This document shows, in pieces, positions 9,701-18,395 of a stretch of 64,000 bases of DNA. The notes under the pieces were generated by a model. That model was not told the DNA's origin and did no database searches. It worked only from the letters and a program-made list of their open reading frames with translations. Position 1 is the first letter of the stretch; every line of letters begins with the position of its first letter. The position numbers and the translations under genes were made by a program. This stretch comes from Bacteroidota bacterium (lineage in GTDB: Bacteria; Bacteroidota; Bacteroidia; AKYH767-A; OLB10). The stretch is taken from the NCBI GenBank assembly GCA_016713445.1, contig JADJPB010000017.1, positions 1 to 64,000 on the forward strand. Reading direction: 5' to 3'.

Positions 9701-10414
9701 CCCGTTTTGTGATCGATACAGTCCCCCTGAACATGCAGCATAAACATCGCCCGTTGTGGGATGCACAACCATTCGGTTTACATATCGAAAATTAACATTA
9801 TTGTCCGTGAAAGCTAATTGAGTAAATGTGCTTCCTCCGTCGGTGCTTTTCCAGATTCCATCTCCGTAAATAGCATCTGCATTGAACCACCCTTCTCCCG
9901 TGCCAAAATAAATTATAGCTGGGCTAGTGGGATCTTGGCAAAGACTGGCAATCGCTAAATTTGAAAATAAATCGTTGATGGGCGCCCATGTCGGATTGGC
10001 TTGTGTGATGTCAGTAGTCTTCCAAAGCCCACCACCCACACTAGCCGCAAAAACAGTCTTTCCACTTGCATCATTTTTATCAATGAGGATGGCTCTTGTT
10101 CTGCCTCCTACATTCGATGGACCACGTTCTTGCCAATTGATGGAAAGTGCACCGGCCACTCTATTGTTTTGTGACGAAGTACGTAATTGTTCTGCATAAC
10201 GCATGGCCTCCCACAATCTTTCTCTCGGTACTTTTAATGTAGAAGGATCTCGCGTTATATCAAACTCATATTGCATCGCTAAATCCATGCGATCCCGTTT
10301 TGGAATTTTATTTTTTTGCGGATGGTTTTTCTGAACTTGAAAATGTAAGCCCATAACCATAAAAACCGCAGCAAAGGCAGCTATGAAAGAATCAGGTATG
10401 TTGTGACGTTTCAT
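6749..10414 (-). CDS. Large T9SS-secreted sortilin/VPS10-type beta-propeller protein with PKD domain
   Basis: A 1221-residue predicted surface or secreted protein. The N-terminus (about 1-27) has a hydrophobic segment serving as signal. Residues about 60-780 form a propeller with many Asp-box repeats (STDGGSTFT, SQNGGTTWT, STNGGASFD, TKNGGTTWT), as in VPS10/sortilin-like and exo-glucanase-type propellers. A PKD domain follows at about 785-870 (WNWNFGDGN), then a jelly-roll/MAM-like domain (about 890-1035), the Bacteroidota LPVTLGAFSG Fn3-like module and a type A sorting domain (PSPFRDQLN ... DGVYILKV ... KK). Ligand and substrate are unknown. It lies downstream of the 10559-13333 gene on the same strand, but a strong palindrome separates them. 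Confidence 0.85.
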   Translation of the reverse strand: MKRHNIPDSFIAAFAAVFMVMGLHFQVQKNHPQKNKIPKRDRMDLAMQYEFDITRDPSTLKVPRERLWEAMRYAEQLRTSSQNNRVAGALSINWQERGPSNVGGRTRAILIDKNDASGKTVFAASVGGGLWKTTDITQANPTWAPINDLFSNLAIASLCQDPTSPAIIYFGTGEGWFNADAIYGDGIWKSTDGGSTFTQLAFTDNNVNFRYVNRMVVHPTTGDVYAACSGGLYRSQNGGTTWTEVLGAGNGCTVDFIADVEIAADNAVIAATGNVFSAADGVYRSTNGNAGTYTKLNTGANGFPTTNFGRVEIALAPNNSAVLYALTMATSYGIGGIYKSTNTGSTWTACALPIDADPGIAGEFTRGQAWYDLTAAVDPNNSNTLIVGGVDLFRSIDAGSNWTQISHWYGGFGYQEVHADQHAIVYHSSSDVYFGNDGGVYRSMNAGTTISFKANNYNVTQYYACALHPTLGSNQFMAGAQDNGTQQYSAPGINSTVEVTGGDGAFCHIDQSDPNYQFSAYVYNNIYRSTNGGASFDSIRNNNTGSFINPSDYDDVNNAFYATYSNGQYTRLLNAHTSTTWNNISISAFSSGRVTAVRVSPTTNNRVFFGLNNGRIVRVNNANAATPTATHINSGAGMPTSATVSCIEVENDDDNHLLVTYSNYGVNSVWETKNGGTTWTSVEGNLPDMPIRWALFNPMDSAQALLATEVGVWSTDALTGGTTNWGPSNSGLANVRTDMLQIRSSDHMMIAATHGRGLFSSDAFSPARADFIADRNVVYTGKPVNYTDGSVKSTTWNWNFGDGNTNTTKNPSHTYSVPGVYTITLNINGGGGNLTKTQTAYITVLPNRGTPYNLGGGGNFETNPNDFAGTYSGGTKWERGNSGVAGKNGVRSGSNTWVTNLTGNYSDNANCTLYSPNYNFTTSGTYTLQFYRKNNFEIGYDGFRVEYSLNKCDSWTLLGNTGANWYDFANGAGGTAFPTGEAFFNSTASNYTLATRDVSFLSGNANVAFRFVFKSDFTVNAAGVSIDDFEIFGPNNSPLPVTLGAFSGKVFEEYNRLDWITLSELNNDGFYIERSADGKIFEDIGFVRGKGNSTYANSYTFKDENPLLQLISYYRLRQVDFNGKESLTKVIALKRGELFNSPTVFPSPFRDQLNVLFETSGKHQLSISLYNLKGQLIYQHEGLCEGNVFSIPIGDQNFADGVYILKVDDNGVVSSTRVIKK

Positions 10415-10507
10415 CTTATCTTAATTCTTGTATAACAGATAATGATACATAAAGTTACGAAAATCAGGAGGTATTTATGCATACTAATTTGCCGAGGGTA
10501 TAAAACC

Positions 10508-10539
10508 AATCAGCCTAGGGTTTAAACCCTAGGCTGATT
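10508..10539 (-). terminator. Perfect 32-bp palindrome, probable terminator of the upstream minus-strand gene
   Basis: aatcagcctagggttt (10508-10523) is followed directly by its exact reverse complement (10524-10539). On the minus strand it lies 20 nt beyond the stop at 10559 and is followed by a short T-rich stretch (ttttata), consistent with an intrinsic terminator. A site for a dimeric DNA-binding protein in front of the 10414 gene is an alternative. Confidence 0.65.
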
Positions 10540-10558
10540 AATGGAAAATAAATTCATC

Positions 10559-13333
10559 TTATTTTTTAATAATTTTTATACTAACTTTTGATTTTCCGTC
10601 TCCCAAAGTTACCAAATATGATCCCGACTTTAGCTGATCTGCCAAAGGTAATGCGATGTTGTTTTTACCTTGTTTCACGCTTAAATTTCCATTGTAAATG
10701 AGTTGTCCATTGGCCATGGAGATGACCATCGGGACGATGCCAGTTACTTCGGATTCAAAGTTAAGTTGAAGATCAGTTTCGAAGGGGTTAGGACTTGCTA
10801 TGATGTTTTTAATACCGGAATTCGTTTTGGTATTGTTGAATGGTTTTGGATCGAATGTTTCTTGCTTCCCATTAAAATCAGTTTGTGTTAAACGATAATA
10901 ACTTGTACCAGAAAGTGGATGTTGATCCATCACTTCATAGTTACGGGGATTGTTGCTGTTTCCGGATCCAGTGACCTTTAAAATTTCTTCATAAGTAGTA
11001 TTGTCTTTCGATCTTTCTACAGTGAAAAAATCACAGTTTTTCTCGCTGGCTGTTTTCCAATTGATTTTAGCAGCACTGTTGTAAGCAGTAACATCGAATG
11101 AAATTAACTCAACAGGCAAAGGATTGATGTTTGTTGATGTAATTCCAAATTGACCTAACGAGGTGAATCCGCTACGATTTGCAATGGGTATCGTTGGATT
11201 TCCGGAAGCGGCTATATGGGTGCCGTTGGCCATCCACATATTGGCATCATCATCTCTTCTGAACAAATGTAGTTTTGTATAATCAGAAATTCCAGTGAAT
11301 CCTTCCGCCGTAGTAGATACATTGTAGGTTCCTCCACCAAAACCATTGCTTCCTGTTAATGTCCACCAACCTGAACCAATGGTCGTACATACATCTCCAG
11401 CATCGGTGATGGGTAAACCAAAAACACCAGGAAATCCTGTTGCGAAAGTAGATGCAATAATCCCCCCACTAGGTGCAGAAGTGAAGTCTATCACAATTCC
11501 ATTGTATGAAGTTGAAGTTCCTACAGGGAAAACTATTCCCGATGCAATCGCATTTGCAATCCATCTGCGAAAGGAACCAATGATGTGACCTGAGGTGCGC
11601 GTAAAAGTTCCAATGGAAGACGTACTTGTTCCTAAGGTGATGTCATTACTCCCTGTCGTTAAGTTTCCAACCATTAAATTTAATTGATTGTCGACGTTGA
11701 CAGAGTTGGTTAGAATTACATGTGAACCATTATTGATGGATAAGTTTCTTATCGTTGACGGTAATCCATTACCGGTAGCTTGTAAAGAAATTCCGTTGTA
11801 CTCATAGTCAGCAGCCGTATTAAAATTGCGTGTTCCTGTTTGGATATGTCCCGTAACTCCACTGGAAGTAATTCCATCTTCAGATTTGATTCCTAACTTA
11901 CTTCCTGACTCTAATTCGAAAATCCCATCTCCGTTTAAGAAACTCGAAGCATTTGCCATTTGTAAGAAGGCTCCAGTTTTCACGGTGTAGTCGATATTGT
12001 AGAATGTATTCGCAGTAACATTGCATAGCTGAATTCCAGTGCCATTAAAATTAATTTTACCAGTATGCGTTGTGCTGTACTCCCAAACATATCCACCTGT
12101 GTAAGTAAAGTCGGATGCAAGATTTAAGATACCTTCATTGGTGCTTTCTGTCAAAAGTAGGTTGCCTCCAGTTACTGTCGTAGTTCCAATGACATTCATG
12201 GTGCAAATACCAACTCCACTTGTAAGTATGCAATAACTAGTGCTCACATCACCACTAATATTTACATTTCCTGAAATGTCAATGGTAGAAGCAGCGGCTA
12301 AATCTGTACCAATGAAAATGCCATCTGTATGTGTGTAATTTCCGGCGATGGTGATAGTATTTGCTGTGGCATCTTCATTCGACCAGAACACTCCGCCCGA
12401 GATGATTAAGTCACCACCTATGCTCATGTTGCACGCGCCAGTGCCACTCGAAACTGTAAACCAAGAAGCAGTGAGATTTAAGTCACCGTTTAATGTAATG
12501 GTTCCTCCACCTGTACTGTTAGTTCCTCTGAAATCACCACCAGATTGATTAATATCTCCGCCAATTGTCATTGTCCGAGAACTACTATTCGTCGTCAATC
12601 CTAAATATCGGCTACCAGTGCTGATGATATTAAAATCTTTCTGAAAGGTCATATTTGTATTGAACCCTAAGTTGGCACTTTGACCCGTTGAATTCCAAGT
12701 AAAATTTCCGAAGTTTTGTCCAAGGTTGGTAGGCATCGTAGTGGTGACTCCTTTTATTACGCATGTAGAATTCTCATGCCACGTTGAAGTAGGTATACCA
12801 CCTCCGTTTTTTGTATGTGCATAAATACCATTCATATCATGCATTAATGTTGCACCGGTACTTAAATTAATCGTACCTGTATTGTTGATGGTTCCGTTAT
12901 TTATAAAGTCAGTTCCAGTACCATTATTTATGGTTACTGTTCTTCCGTTGTTCACATTTAAAATGCCTCCTGTTTCAATGACTACTTGATCAACTCCTAC
13001 GTTGGCAGTAACCGTTACAGTATGACCGTTACTTATGGTGATCACATTGTTCGTTGATGTTGGAGAAGCACTTGCATTTACCCATGCCGTACCATTGTAG
13101 GTTTCCCACGTAGACGTAGCATTCCAGTTTCCAGTCGCCTTGGTTCTATAGTCTCCGTTTACGGCAGCTTTCGCATCGGTGCTTTTGAAGGTTTGGTAAA
13201 CAAGTACGATTAAAATGATAGTCATGGTTGATATGACTGTCCCAATCAATATCTTTTGCTTTTGACTTAATCGCGTAGATAGATTGGTTTTTTGACTTGG
13301 ACTATTAGTTTTGAATGATTTACTTGATTTCAT
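10559..13333 (-). CDS. T9SS-secreted repetitive beta-structure protein
   Basis: A 924-residue predicted surface protein. It has an unusually long, basic, polar N-terminus (27 residues) before a hydrophobic helix (about 28-50) and an AKA signal-peptidase-like site near 57. Next comes a GNWNATSTWETYNG region resembling the start of G8-like domains in Bacteroidota surface proteins. A long series of short strands (SIGGDLIISGG, TIAGNYTHTDG, NVNISGDVS) suggests a beta-helix or filament. The C-terminus carries the LPVELISFDV Fn3-like module with SYYRLTQTDFNGK and then the sorting domain (SPNPFETDLQ ... SGSYLVTL ... KK). The module arrangement matches the proteins at 29457 and 6749, all on the minus strand. 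Function unknown. Confidence 0.8.
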   Translation of the reverse strand: MKSSKSFKTNSPSQKTNLSTRLSQKQKILIGTVISTMTIILIVLVYQTFKSTDAKAAVNGDYRTKATGNWNATSTWETYNGTAWVNASASPTSTNNVITISNGHTVTVTANVGVDQVVIETGGILNVNNGRTVTINNGTGTDFINNGTINNTGTINLSTGATLMHDMNGIYAHTKNGGGIPTSTWHENSTCVIKGVTTTMPTNLGQNFGNFTWNSTGQSANLGFNTNMTFQKDFNIISTGSRYLGLTTNSSSRTMTIGGDINQSGGDFRGTNSTGGGTITLNGDLNLTASWFTVSSGTGACNMSIGGDLIISGGVFWSNEDATANTITIAGNYTHTDGIFIGTDLAAASTIDISGNVNISGDVSTSYCILTSGVGICTMNVIGTTTVTGGNLLLTESTNEGILNLASDFTYTGGYVWEYSTTHTGKINFNGTGIQLCNVTANTFYNIDYTVKTGAFLQMANASSFLNGDGIFELESGSKLGIKSEDGITSSGVTGHIQTGTRNFNTAADYEYNGISLQATGNGLPSTIRNLSINNGSHVILTNSVNVDNQLNLMVGNLTTGSNDITLGTSTSSIGTFTRTSGHIIGSFRRWIANAIASGIVFPVGTSTSYNGIVIDFTSAPSGGIIASTFATGFPGVFGLPITDAGDVCTTIGSGWWTLTGSNGFGGGTYNVSTTAEGFTGISDYTKLHLFRRDDDANMWMANGTHIAASGNPTIPIANRSGFTSLGQFGITSTNINPLPVELISFDVTAYNSAAKINWKTASEKNCDFFTVERSKDNTTYEEILKVTGSGNSNNPRNYEVMDQHPLSGTSYYRLTQTDFNGKQETFDPKPFNNTKTNSGIKNIIASPNPFETDLQLNFESEVTGIVPMVISMANGQLIYNGNLSVKQGKNNIALPLADQLKSGSYLVTLGDGKSKVSIKIIKK

Positions 13334-13478
13334 TACAAGTTATTTTTGCGAGATTTTACGAAAGCTATTAGATTAAGTTTCATTTCGTTGAAAACCGCAT
13401 TTTTAGACCTGGAACAGTGAAAATTTGTTTATATCATTGATAAAATCTACTTTTCACCCATCTAAAAAATCAAATAAT

Positions 13479-13985
13479 ATGGAAATTAACTTCTTAGTAG
13501 TTCTATTGGCCGCATTGGTTCCAATGGTTATGGGTTTCATTTGGTATAACCCAAAAGTGTTTGGCACTGCCTGGATGGCCGCAGCCGAAATGTCTGATGA
13601 CAAAATGAAAAATCCGCCGATGGCGAAGATTTTTATTTTATCATTTGTATTTGCATTGATGCTTGCCCTTAGTATGCTCCCAATGGTGATTCATCAATTT
13701 GGTATGTTTTCAATGGTTGCGGATGAGTTGCAATCCGGAGATACTACTTCTGCCGCCGCACAGTGGTTTCAATCTTCCATGGATGCTTATGGAAATAACT
13801 TCCGTACATTTAAACATGGTGCCTTTCATGGTTTCATTGCAGGAATTTTCTTGGCGCTTCCATTAATGGGAACCAATGCACTGTATGAAAGAAAAAGTGC
13901 AAAATATATCTTTATTAATGTAGGTTTCTGGACAGCTTGTATGACAGTAATGGGTGGTATTATCTGTCAATGGGGACTCAAATAA
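13479..13985 (+). CDS. DUF1761-family membrane protein
   Basis: A 168-residue predicted inner-membrane protein with about four hydrophobic helices (residues 5-21, 52-70, 115-138 and 145-165). The N-terminal IWYNPKVFGTAWM motif and the central FKHGAFHG segment are characteristic of the DUF1761 family, whose function is unknown. ATG 13479 (MEINFLV) is chosen over the in-frame ATG-like start at 13425, whose extra residues are polar and unlike the family. The gene is divergent from the T9SS gene ending at 13333 and is closed by a clear terminator. Confidence 0.82.
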   Translation: MEINFLVVLLAALVPMVMGFIWYNPKVFGTAWMAAAEMSDDKMKNPPMAKIFILSFVFALMLALSMLPMVIHQFGMFSMVADELQSGDTTSAAAQWFQSSMDAYGNNFRTFKHGAFHGFIAGIFLALPLMGTNALYERKSAKYIFINVGFWTACMTVMGGIICQWGLK

Positions 13986-14006
13986 TCAATCATTAATCTA
14001 GCAAAC

Positions 14007-14037
14007 AGGGGTGTTTTTAACTAAATACCCCTTTTTT
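14007..14037 (+). terminator. Rho-independent terminator after the DUF1761 gene
   Basis: aggggt (14007-14012) pairs with acccct (14027-14032), followed by a T run to 14037. It begins 21 nt after the stop codon and isolates the DUF1761 gene from the operon starting at 14149. Confidence 0.8.
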
Positions 14038-14057
14038 GTGCTCATAATCAAGGAATT

Positions 14058-14086
14058 TTGCCTAAATTTAAATTAAATTTAATTTG
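14058..14086 (+). promoter_or_regulatory. Candidate promoter of the ECF-sigma operon
   Basis: TTG at 14058-14060 and ttaatttg at 14079-14086 approximate the Bacteroidota -33/-7 elements with an 18-nt spacer. The -7 element is imperfect (TAATTTG, one base short), so this is tentative. It would give a ~55-nt leader to the 14149 gene. Confidence 0.4.
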
Positions 14087-14148
14087 AAGTAAACCTAATA
14101 GGGATAACATTCGTGATCCCCTAATGAACACATAAACCAATATCCAAT

Positions 14149-16269
14149 ATGAAATTAATTTACTCTCTCCTTCTAGCACTGTTTCTTAGCATCGGTGCTC
14201 AAGCCCAAAATTGTATTTGGAGCGCATCCGTAGGACCTAATAACACGGTTGTATTTACACCACCTCTAGGGTTCCCCAGTCCGCAATTCTTTGCAGAATG
14301 GGATCTCGGTGATAGTACTATTTTACATTCTTCAGTTTCTTCTTCGTTTACCTATACTTATGCAATGCCAGGTAATTATATTATTTGTCTATCTATTTTT
14401 GATTCTACAAATGGACAGATGGTGTGTAATTTTTGTGATTCTATCACAGTAGGTGGTTGTTATATTTCGTACACACAAACAGGAACTCAATTTGTATTTA
14501 CTTCTAATGGTAATACTCCAGGCTCAAGTTATTTGTGGTACTTTGGAGATGGTACCTCCGGAACTGGACAAACGGTTTCACATTCCTATAATGGAATCGG
14601 AACTTTTACAGTTACTATGCAAGAATTAGATAGTAGCGGAAATGTGATTTGTTCTGCTACCGTTTTAATTTCAACTCAAGTTGGATCAACGTGTAACTTT
14701 ACTTATGGACAACCGAATCCAGTGACAGCCCCAGGCACGTATACTTTTGTTGGTTCGGCTGGCGTGAATCCAAGTATTGGTTGGGACTTTGGAGATGGTA
14801 CATCTGGTATCGGACCTAACGCTTCCCATACATATACACAGTCGGGAACCTACACGGTTTGTATGACTTCCTATACTCTTATCGATACTTGCGTCTCTTG
14901 CCAAACAATTAATGTCTCTCTAGTGACCCCAAGTTGTTCTTATAATTCTTTTCCTGACAGTGTAAATTCATCACAAATGTATTTTTCTGCTTCAGGTGTA
15001 TTTATAAATAATATTATTAATTGGCATTATGGAGATGGAACCACAGGCACAGGTCAATTTTCTTCGCATACTTATAATGCACCTGGCGTTTACACAGTTT
15101 GTATGACTGAAATAGATTTTGTTACTGGGTTGACAGTTTGTACGTATTGCGATTCTGTTTACGTGGGCAACGGTAGCGGATGTAGCTTTTCCACGACGGG
15201 TTCCAACCAAATTGGTTTGCCAATGGTATTCGTTGGATCAGGTGGACCTGTAGGAAGTATTTACTATTGGGATTTTGGAGATGGTACCCCAGTGATTATA
15301 GGGCAAACTGTAACCCATGTTTATACTATTCCTGGTAACTTTATGGTGTGTATGAGTGTTGGATTACAAGGTGCAATTGTATGTTCAAGTTGTCAGCCAG
15401 TTATTGTACTTACTAATAATCCTTCTTGCCAAGCTAATTTTGTTTCCGTAAGCGTTGGATTAAATGCCTATTTCATCGATCAATCAGTTGTGAATTCACC
15501 TAACGTTCCGCCACTTCCAAGTCCTGTAAATTATTCTTGGAGTTTTGGAGATGGAAATTCAAGCACCTTACAATTCCCAAATCATCAATATAGTGCACCC
15601 GGAATTTACGCGGTTTGTTTAACGGTAAGTACTGTGGGATGCACTTCTACAAATTGCGATTCTATTGTGATTGATACTACTATAAATAATCCGATTGGAT
15701 GTAATGCATTTTTCGTTTTCACACAACTTAGTCCTTATAATTTAGTGGGCGTTAACTTAAGCAATGGAAATAATTTGAACTTTAGTTGGGATTTCGGTGA
15801 TGGATCACCGTTAGTAAGTGGTGCTTATCCAAGCCATCAATATGCAAGCACCGGATCGTATGTGGTATGCTTAACAGTTTCTGATTTCTTTGGATGTTCA
15901 GATACTTATTGCGATACATTGACAGTCGACTCATTAGGAAATATAGTATACCGTGGAGCTTCATCAGGGTTTGTATTGAATATTTATTCTCCTGCAGCGG
16001 TTACCAGTGGCGTTGATGAAATAAATGCTACGAATGCACAACTCTTCCCGAATCCCGCTACCAACTTACTGAGTGTAAAATGGTCGGAAGAAGTAAGCAA
16101 TGAATTAACGTATAATGTAGTTTCTGTAGATGGTCGAACGGTATTGAATGGAAGTTTAACGCGTGATGTTAACTCTATTGAATTGGCGAACCTTTCACCT
16201 GGATTCTATCTCTTGCAAGTTAGAAATGCAAATGGAAGCATGGAAACTCAACCTTTTGTAAAGCAGTAA
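14149..16269 (+). CDS. PKD-repeat surface protein with T9SS sorting domain (first gene of the sigma operon)
   Basis: A 706-residue predicted adhesin-like surface protein. The signal peptide (1-20) ends at AQAQN. Seven PKD-like repeats follow, marked by WDLGDST, WYFGDGTS, WDFGDGTS, WHYGDGTT, WDFGDGTP, WSFGDGNS and WDFGDGSP. Most repeats carry cysteines in a VCMT...C..CDS pattern, suggesting disulfides in the periplasm or at the surface. The C-terminal ~75 residues are a type A sorting domain (FPNPATNLL ... VDGRTVL ... SPGFYLLQV). Only 26 nt separate its stop from the ECF sigma gene, so they are almost certainly co-transcribed. It resembles the nine-PKD protein at 52744. The binding partner is unknown. 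Confidence 0.88.
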   Translation: MKLIYSLLLALFLSIGAQAQNCIWSASVGPNNTVVFTPPLGFPSPQFFAEWDLGDSTILHSSVSSSFTYTYAMPGNYIICLSIFDSTNGQMVCNFCDSITVGGCYISYTQTGTQFVFTSNGNTPGSSYLWYFGDGTSGTGQTVSHSYNGIGTFTVTMQELDSSGNVICSATVLISTQVGSTCNFTYGQPNPVTAPGTYTFVGSAGVNPSIGWDFGDGTSGIGPNASHTYTQSGTYTVCMTSYTLIDTCVSCQTINVSLVTPSCSYNSFPDSVNSSQMYFSASGVFINNIINWHYGDGTTGTGQFSSHTYNAPGVYTVCMTEIDFVTGLTVCTYCDSVYVGNGSGCSFSTTGSNQIGLPMVFVGSGGPVGSIYYWDFGDGTPVIIGQTVTHVYTIPGNFMVCMSVGLQGAIVCSSCQPVIVLTNNPSCQANFVSVSVGLNAYFIDQSVVNSPNVPPLPSPVNYSWSFGDGNSSTLQFPNHQYSAPGIYAVCLTVSTVGCTSTNCDSIVIDTTINNPIGCNAFFVFTQLSPYNLVGVNLSNGNNLNFSWDFGDGSPLVSGAYPSHQYASTGSYVVCLTVSDFFGCSDTYCDTLTVDSLGNIVYRGASSGFVLNIYSPAAVTSGVDEINATNAQLFPNPATNLLSVKWSEEVSNELTYNVVSVDGRTVLNGSLTRDVNSIELANLSPGFYLLQVRNANGSMETQPFVKQ

Positions 16270-16295
16270 TTCCCACTGCCTGTAAAGGCCTCACC

Positions 16296-16874
16296 ATGCG
16301 TCCTGCACCTGAGCTGTTAGAGCTATGCCGGCGCGATGACCGGAAAGCACATCACGATTTGTACGTGATGTGCTTTCCGATTATGTACTCTATTTGTACT
16401 AGATATTATAACAATAAGGACGATCGAATGTCTGCGTTGAATATGATCTTCTTTAAACTCATCCTGAACATGAACGACTATGTAAAGAAACATAATCATG
16501 TTCCTTATGAACAATGGATGCGTAGAATTAGTATTAATTATATTATCGATGAATTCAGAAAACAAAAGCGTTATCAGGATCTCATCAGCCTTCGCGAAGA
16601 AATGCCCGAAGAATTGCATCCTTTTCAATCGGAGGTGGAATTAAAATATGATAAGGAACAAATTCAACATGCTATTGAACAACTTCCTCCGATGTGTAAA
16701 ACAGTGTTTAATCTACATGCAGTAGATGGATTTAAACACGATGAAATAGCCGACATGCTTGGCATCAGTACCGGTACTTCGAAAGCTCATCTCTTTAAAG
16801 CGCGAAAAAAATTACAAGAGATGTTGACCGAAGTGAAAAAATCTGCTGAATGGAATAAACCACAAATGCAATGA
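16296..16874 (+). CDS. ECF-type RNA polymerase sigma factor
   Basis: A 192-residue sigma-70 family factor of the extracytoplasmic function group, directing RNA polymerase to a specific promoter set. Region 2 spans about residues 22-95 (YVMCFPIMYSICTRYYNNKDD ... WMRRISINYIIDEFRKQKR in the sequence, shown here in parts). Region 4 spans about 125-185, with the helix-turn-helix in HDEIADMLGISTGTSKAHL. No region 3 separates them, as expected for ECF factors. The start ATG 16296 lies 26 nt after a T9SS PKD gene, and the stop overlaps the next gene by 4 nt (ATGA), so translation is coupled to the predicted membrane regulator. Codons 16-28 coincide with a perfect 16-bp hairpin. Confidence 0.92.
   Translation: MRPAPELLELCRRDDRKAHHDLYVMCFPIMYSICTRYYNNKDDRMSALNMIFFKLILNMNDYVKKHNHVPYEQWMRRISINYIIDEFRKQKRYQDLISLREEMPEELHPFQSEVELKYDKEQIQHAIEQLPPMCKTVFNLHAVDGFKHDEIADMLGISTGTSKAHLFKARKKLQEMLTEVKKSAEWNKPQMQ
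16341..16379 (+). promoter_or_regulatory. Perfect 16-bp inverted repeat inside the ECF sigma coding region
   Basis: cggaaagcacatcacg (16341-16356) and its exact complement (16364-16379) flank a 7-nt loop atttgta. The sequence begins 45 nt into the sigma gene and also encodes part of conserved region 2. Possible roles are attenuation or translational control of sigma synthesis, a processing site between the upstream T9SS transcript and the regulators, or an operator. There is no following T run, so it is not a standard terminator. Confidence 0.75.
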
Positions 16875-18385
16875 AAGACTTTAAAGAAGAACATATCGAC
16901 CCCGAACAATATTGGCCAGAAGCAGAAAAACTTTTGGATAAACATTATACAGCAAAACGCAGTCGTAGTGCCTATATAATGATCGGAGCGGTCCTTGTTG
17001 GCTTGTTAAGCTTGTATTTTCTAAATACTGAAAATAGTAATCTTGCAGAGAAAAATAACAGTGATGAAAAGGTAATTGTAAATAAAAATTTGGAACAAAA
17101 CAAGCGTGCTATTCCAAATGAAAAGGTGACAACAATACCATCTAAAGAAATAGAAAAAAATAAAATTCAAGATCCCACATTAAAACAGAGCACTCTTGTT
17201 GAAAACGAAATGGGAATTGCTAATGTTTCCCGAAAGAATCAAACATCGGCCAATAAGATAAAGGCGAATAATGTGACAGAGAGGAATGAAAAAAGTTTTG
17301 CGTCAACACCGGTTTCTTCCAAAAAATATTCTTCATCTACACAGTCAAATTCAACGAACGGAATAAATGTACAGGTCTCAACAGCGTCATCAACTCATGG
17401 AGATCAAACGCATCAAGTGAACACCACTACTGCAGGAGAACATCCTCCGATGGATCAATATGTTGATGGCAATGCCTTGCCAATCACAGAAACGAATATT
17501 GCAAATGTCGATTATATTTCTTCTATGCCTTTATTAAAATGGAAGAAGACTCCCTTTGAAGAAGCAGCTATTCAACGCGACAGCCGCCCTGAATTGCATA
17601 CGAAAAAGAAGGCGAAATGGGACTTGTTGATTTATGCCGGATTGAATGATGTACAAAAAGAATTAAGCGGGAAGTCGAGTTCTACATATCTCCTGCGCCG
17701 TGAAAAAGAAGAAACACCTGCTCTCTTGCCTTTTGGCGGTTTGCAACTCTCTCGGTCCATCAACAATTGGGATTTTCGTGGAGGTCTTGAATTTAATGTA
17801 GTGGGGGAACAAGTTAAATATTCACCTTATGCAAAAGGTGATTACTTGAATGTGTACGATGACTGGGTACCTAATAATTACGTGGTAACCGATACGGATA
17901 GTGCTTATATCTGGGGTATTTTATTTTTGAATACAACGGATTATACCGTGATGGATAGTGTAAAAGTTACTATAACAGATACGTTGAATGGTGTTTATTA
18001 TAATTCCAATATTCGAAATGCAAATGGGATCAATCGATGGTATGTGATGGAATTACCACTAGAAGTATTGTATCAATTTAGAATGAAACGTTGGGGAATA
18101 GGAATTTCAGCTGGAGTTGCGCCCGGCTTGGTGGTTCAATCTTCCGGATATTATTTGAAGGAAGACGAAAGTGGTTATACCTCAATTAAAAAGTATAACA
18201 AACAACAGTTCACTTTGAATGCAAGGGCAGGACTTGAATTTAGTTATCTGCTAAATACACGATGTCGACTCTTATTGCGCCCAACCTCTCAATATTCTTT
18301 GTTAAAAATGGACGCAGGTACAAATGAAAGACAACGATACCGTCGAAATGGTATTAGTTTAGGCTTGTTATATATGATTCCGTAA
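16871..18385 (+). CDS. Envelope-spanning predicted sigma regulator: inner-membrane helix, linker and outer-membrane barrel
   Basis: A 504-residue protein, start overlapping the ECF sigma stop by 4 nt. Residues 1-33 are charged and probably cytoplasmic. 34-51 is a single transmembrane helix (IMIGAVLVGLLSLYFL). About 55-235 is a Lys/Ser/Thr/Asn-rich, low-complexity linker long enough to cross the periplasm. About 245-504 alternates polar and aromatic strands (WDLLIYAGL, WDFRGGLEFNVVG, WGIGISAGVAPGLV, FTLNARAGLEFSYLL) like PorT-type outer-membrane barrels and ends in GLLYMIP. From its position it is probably the anti-sigma or sensor of the sigma factor, but no known anti-sigma domain (ASD or zinc motif) is visible. 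There is no signal-peptide cleavage site, consistent with an N-terminal anchor. Family members occur beside ECF factors in Bacteroidota; the mechanism is inferred. Confidence 0.7.
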   Translation: MKDFKEEHIDPEQYWPEAEKLLDKHYTAKRSRSAYIMIGAVLVGLLSLYFLNTENSNLAEKNNSDEKVIVNKNLEQNKRAIPNEKVTTIPSKEIEKNKIQDPTLKQSTLVENEMGIANVSRKNQTSANKIKANNVTERNEKSFASTPVSSKKYSSSTQSNSTNGINVQVSTASSTHGDQTHQVNTTTAGEHPPMDQYVDGNALPITETNIANVDYISSMPLLKWKKTPFEEAAIQRDSRPELHTKKKAKWDLLIYAGLNDVQKELSGKSSSTYLLRREKEETPALLPFGGLQLSRSINNWDFRGGLEFNVVGEQVKYSPYAKGDYLNVYDDWVPNNYVVTDTDSAYIWGILFLNTTDYTVMDSVKVTITDTLNGVYYNSNIRNANGINRWYVMELPLEVLYQFRMKRWGIGISAGVAPGLVVQSSGYYLKEDESGYTSIKKYNKQQFTLNARAGLEFSYLLNTRCRLLLRPTSQYSLLKMDAGTNERQRYRRNGISLGLLYMIP

Positions 18386-18395
18386 TGTTTGGAAA

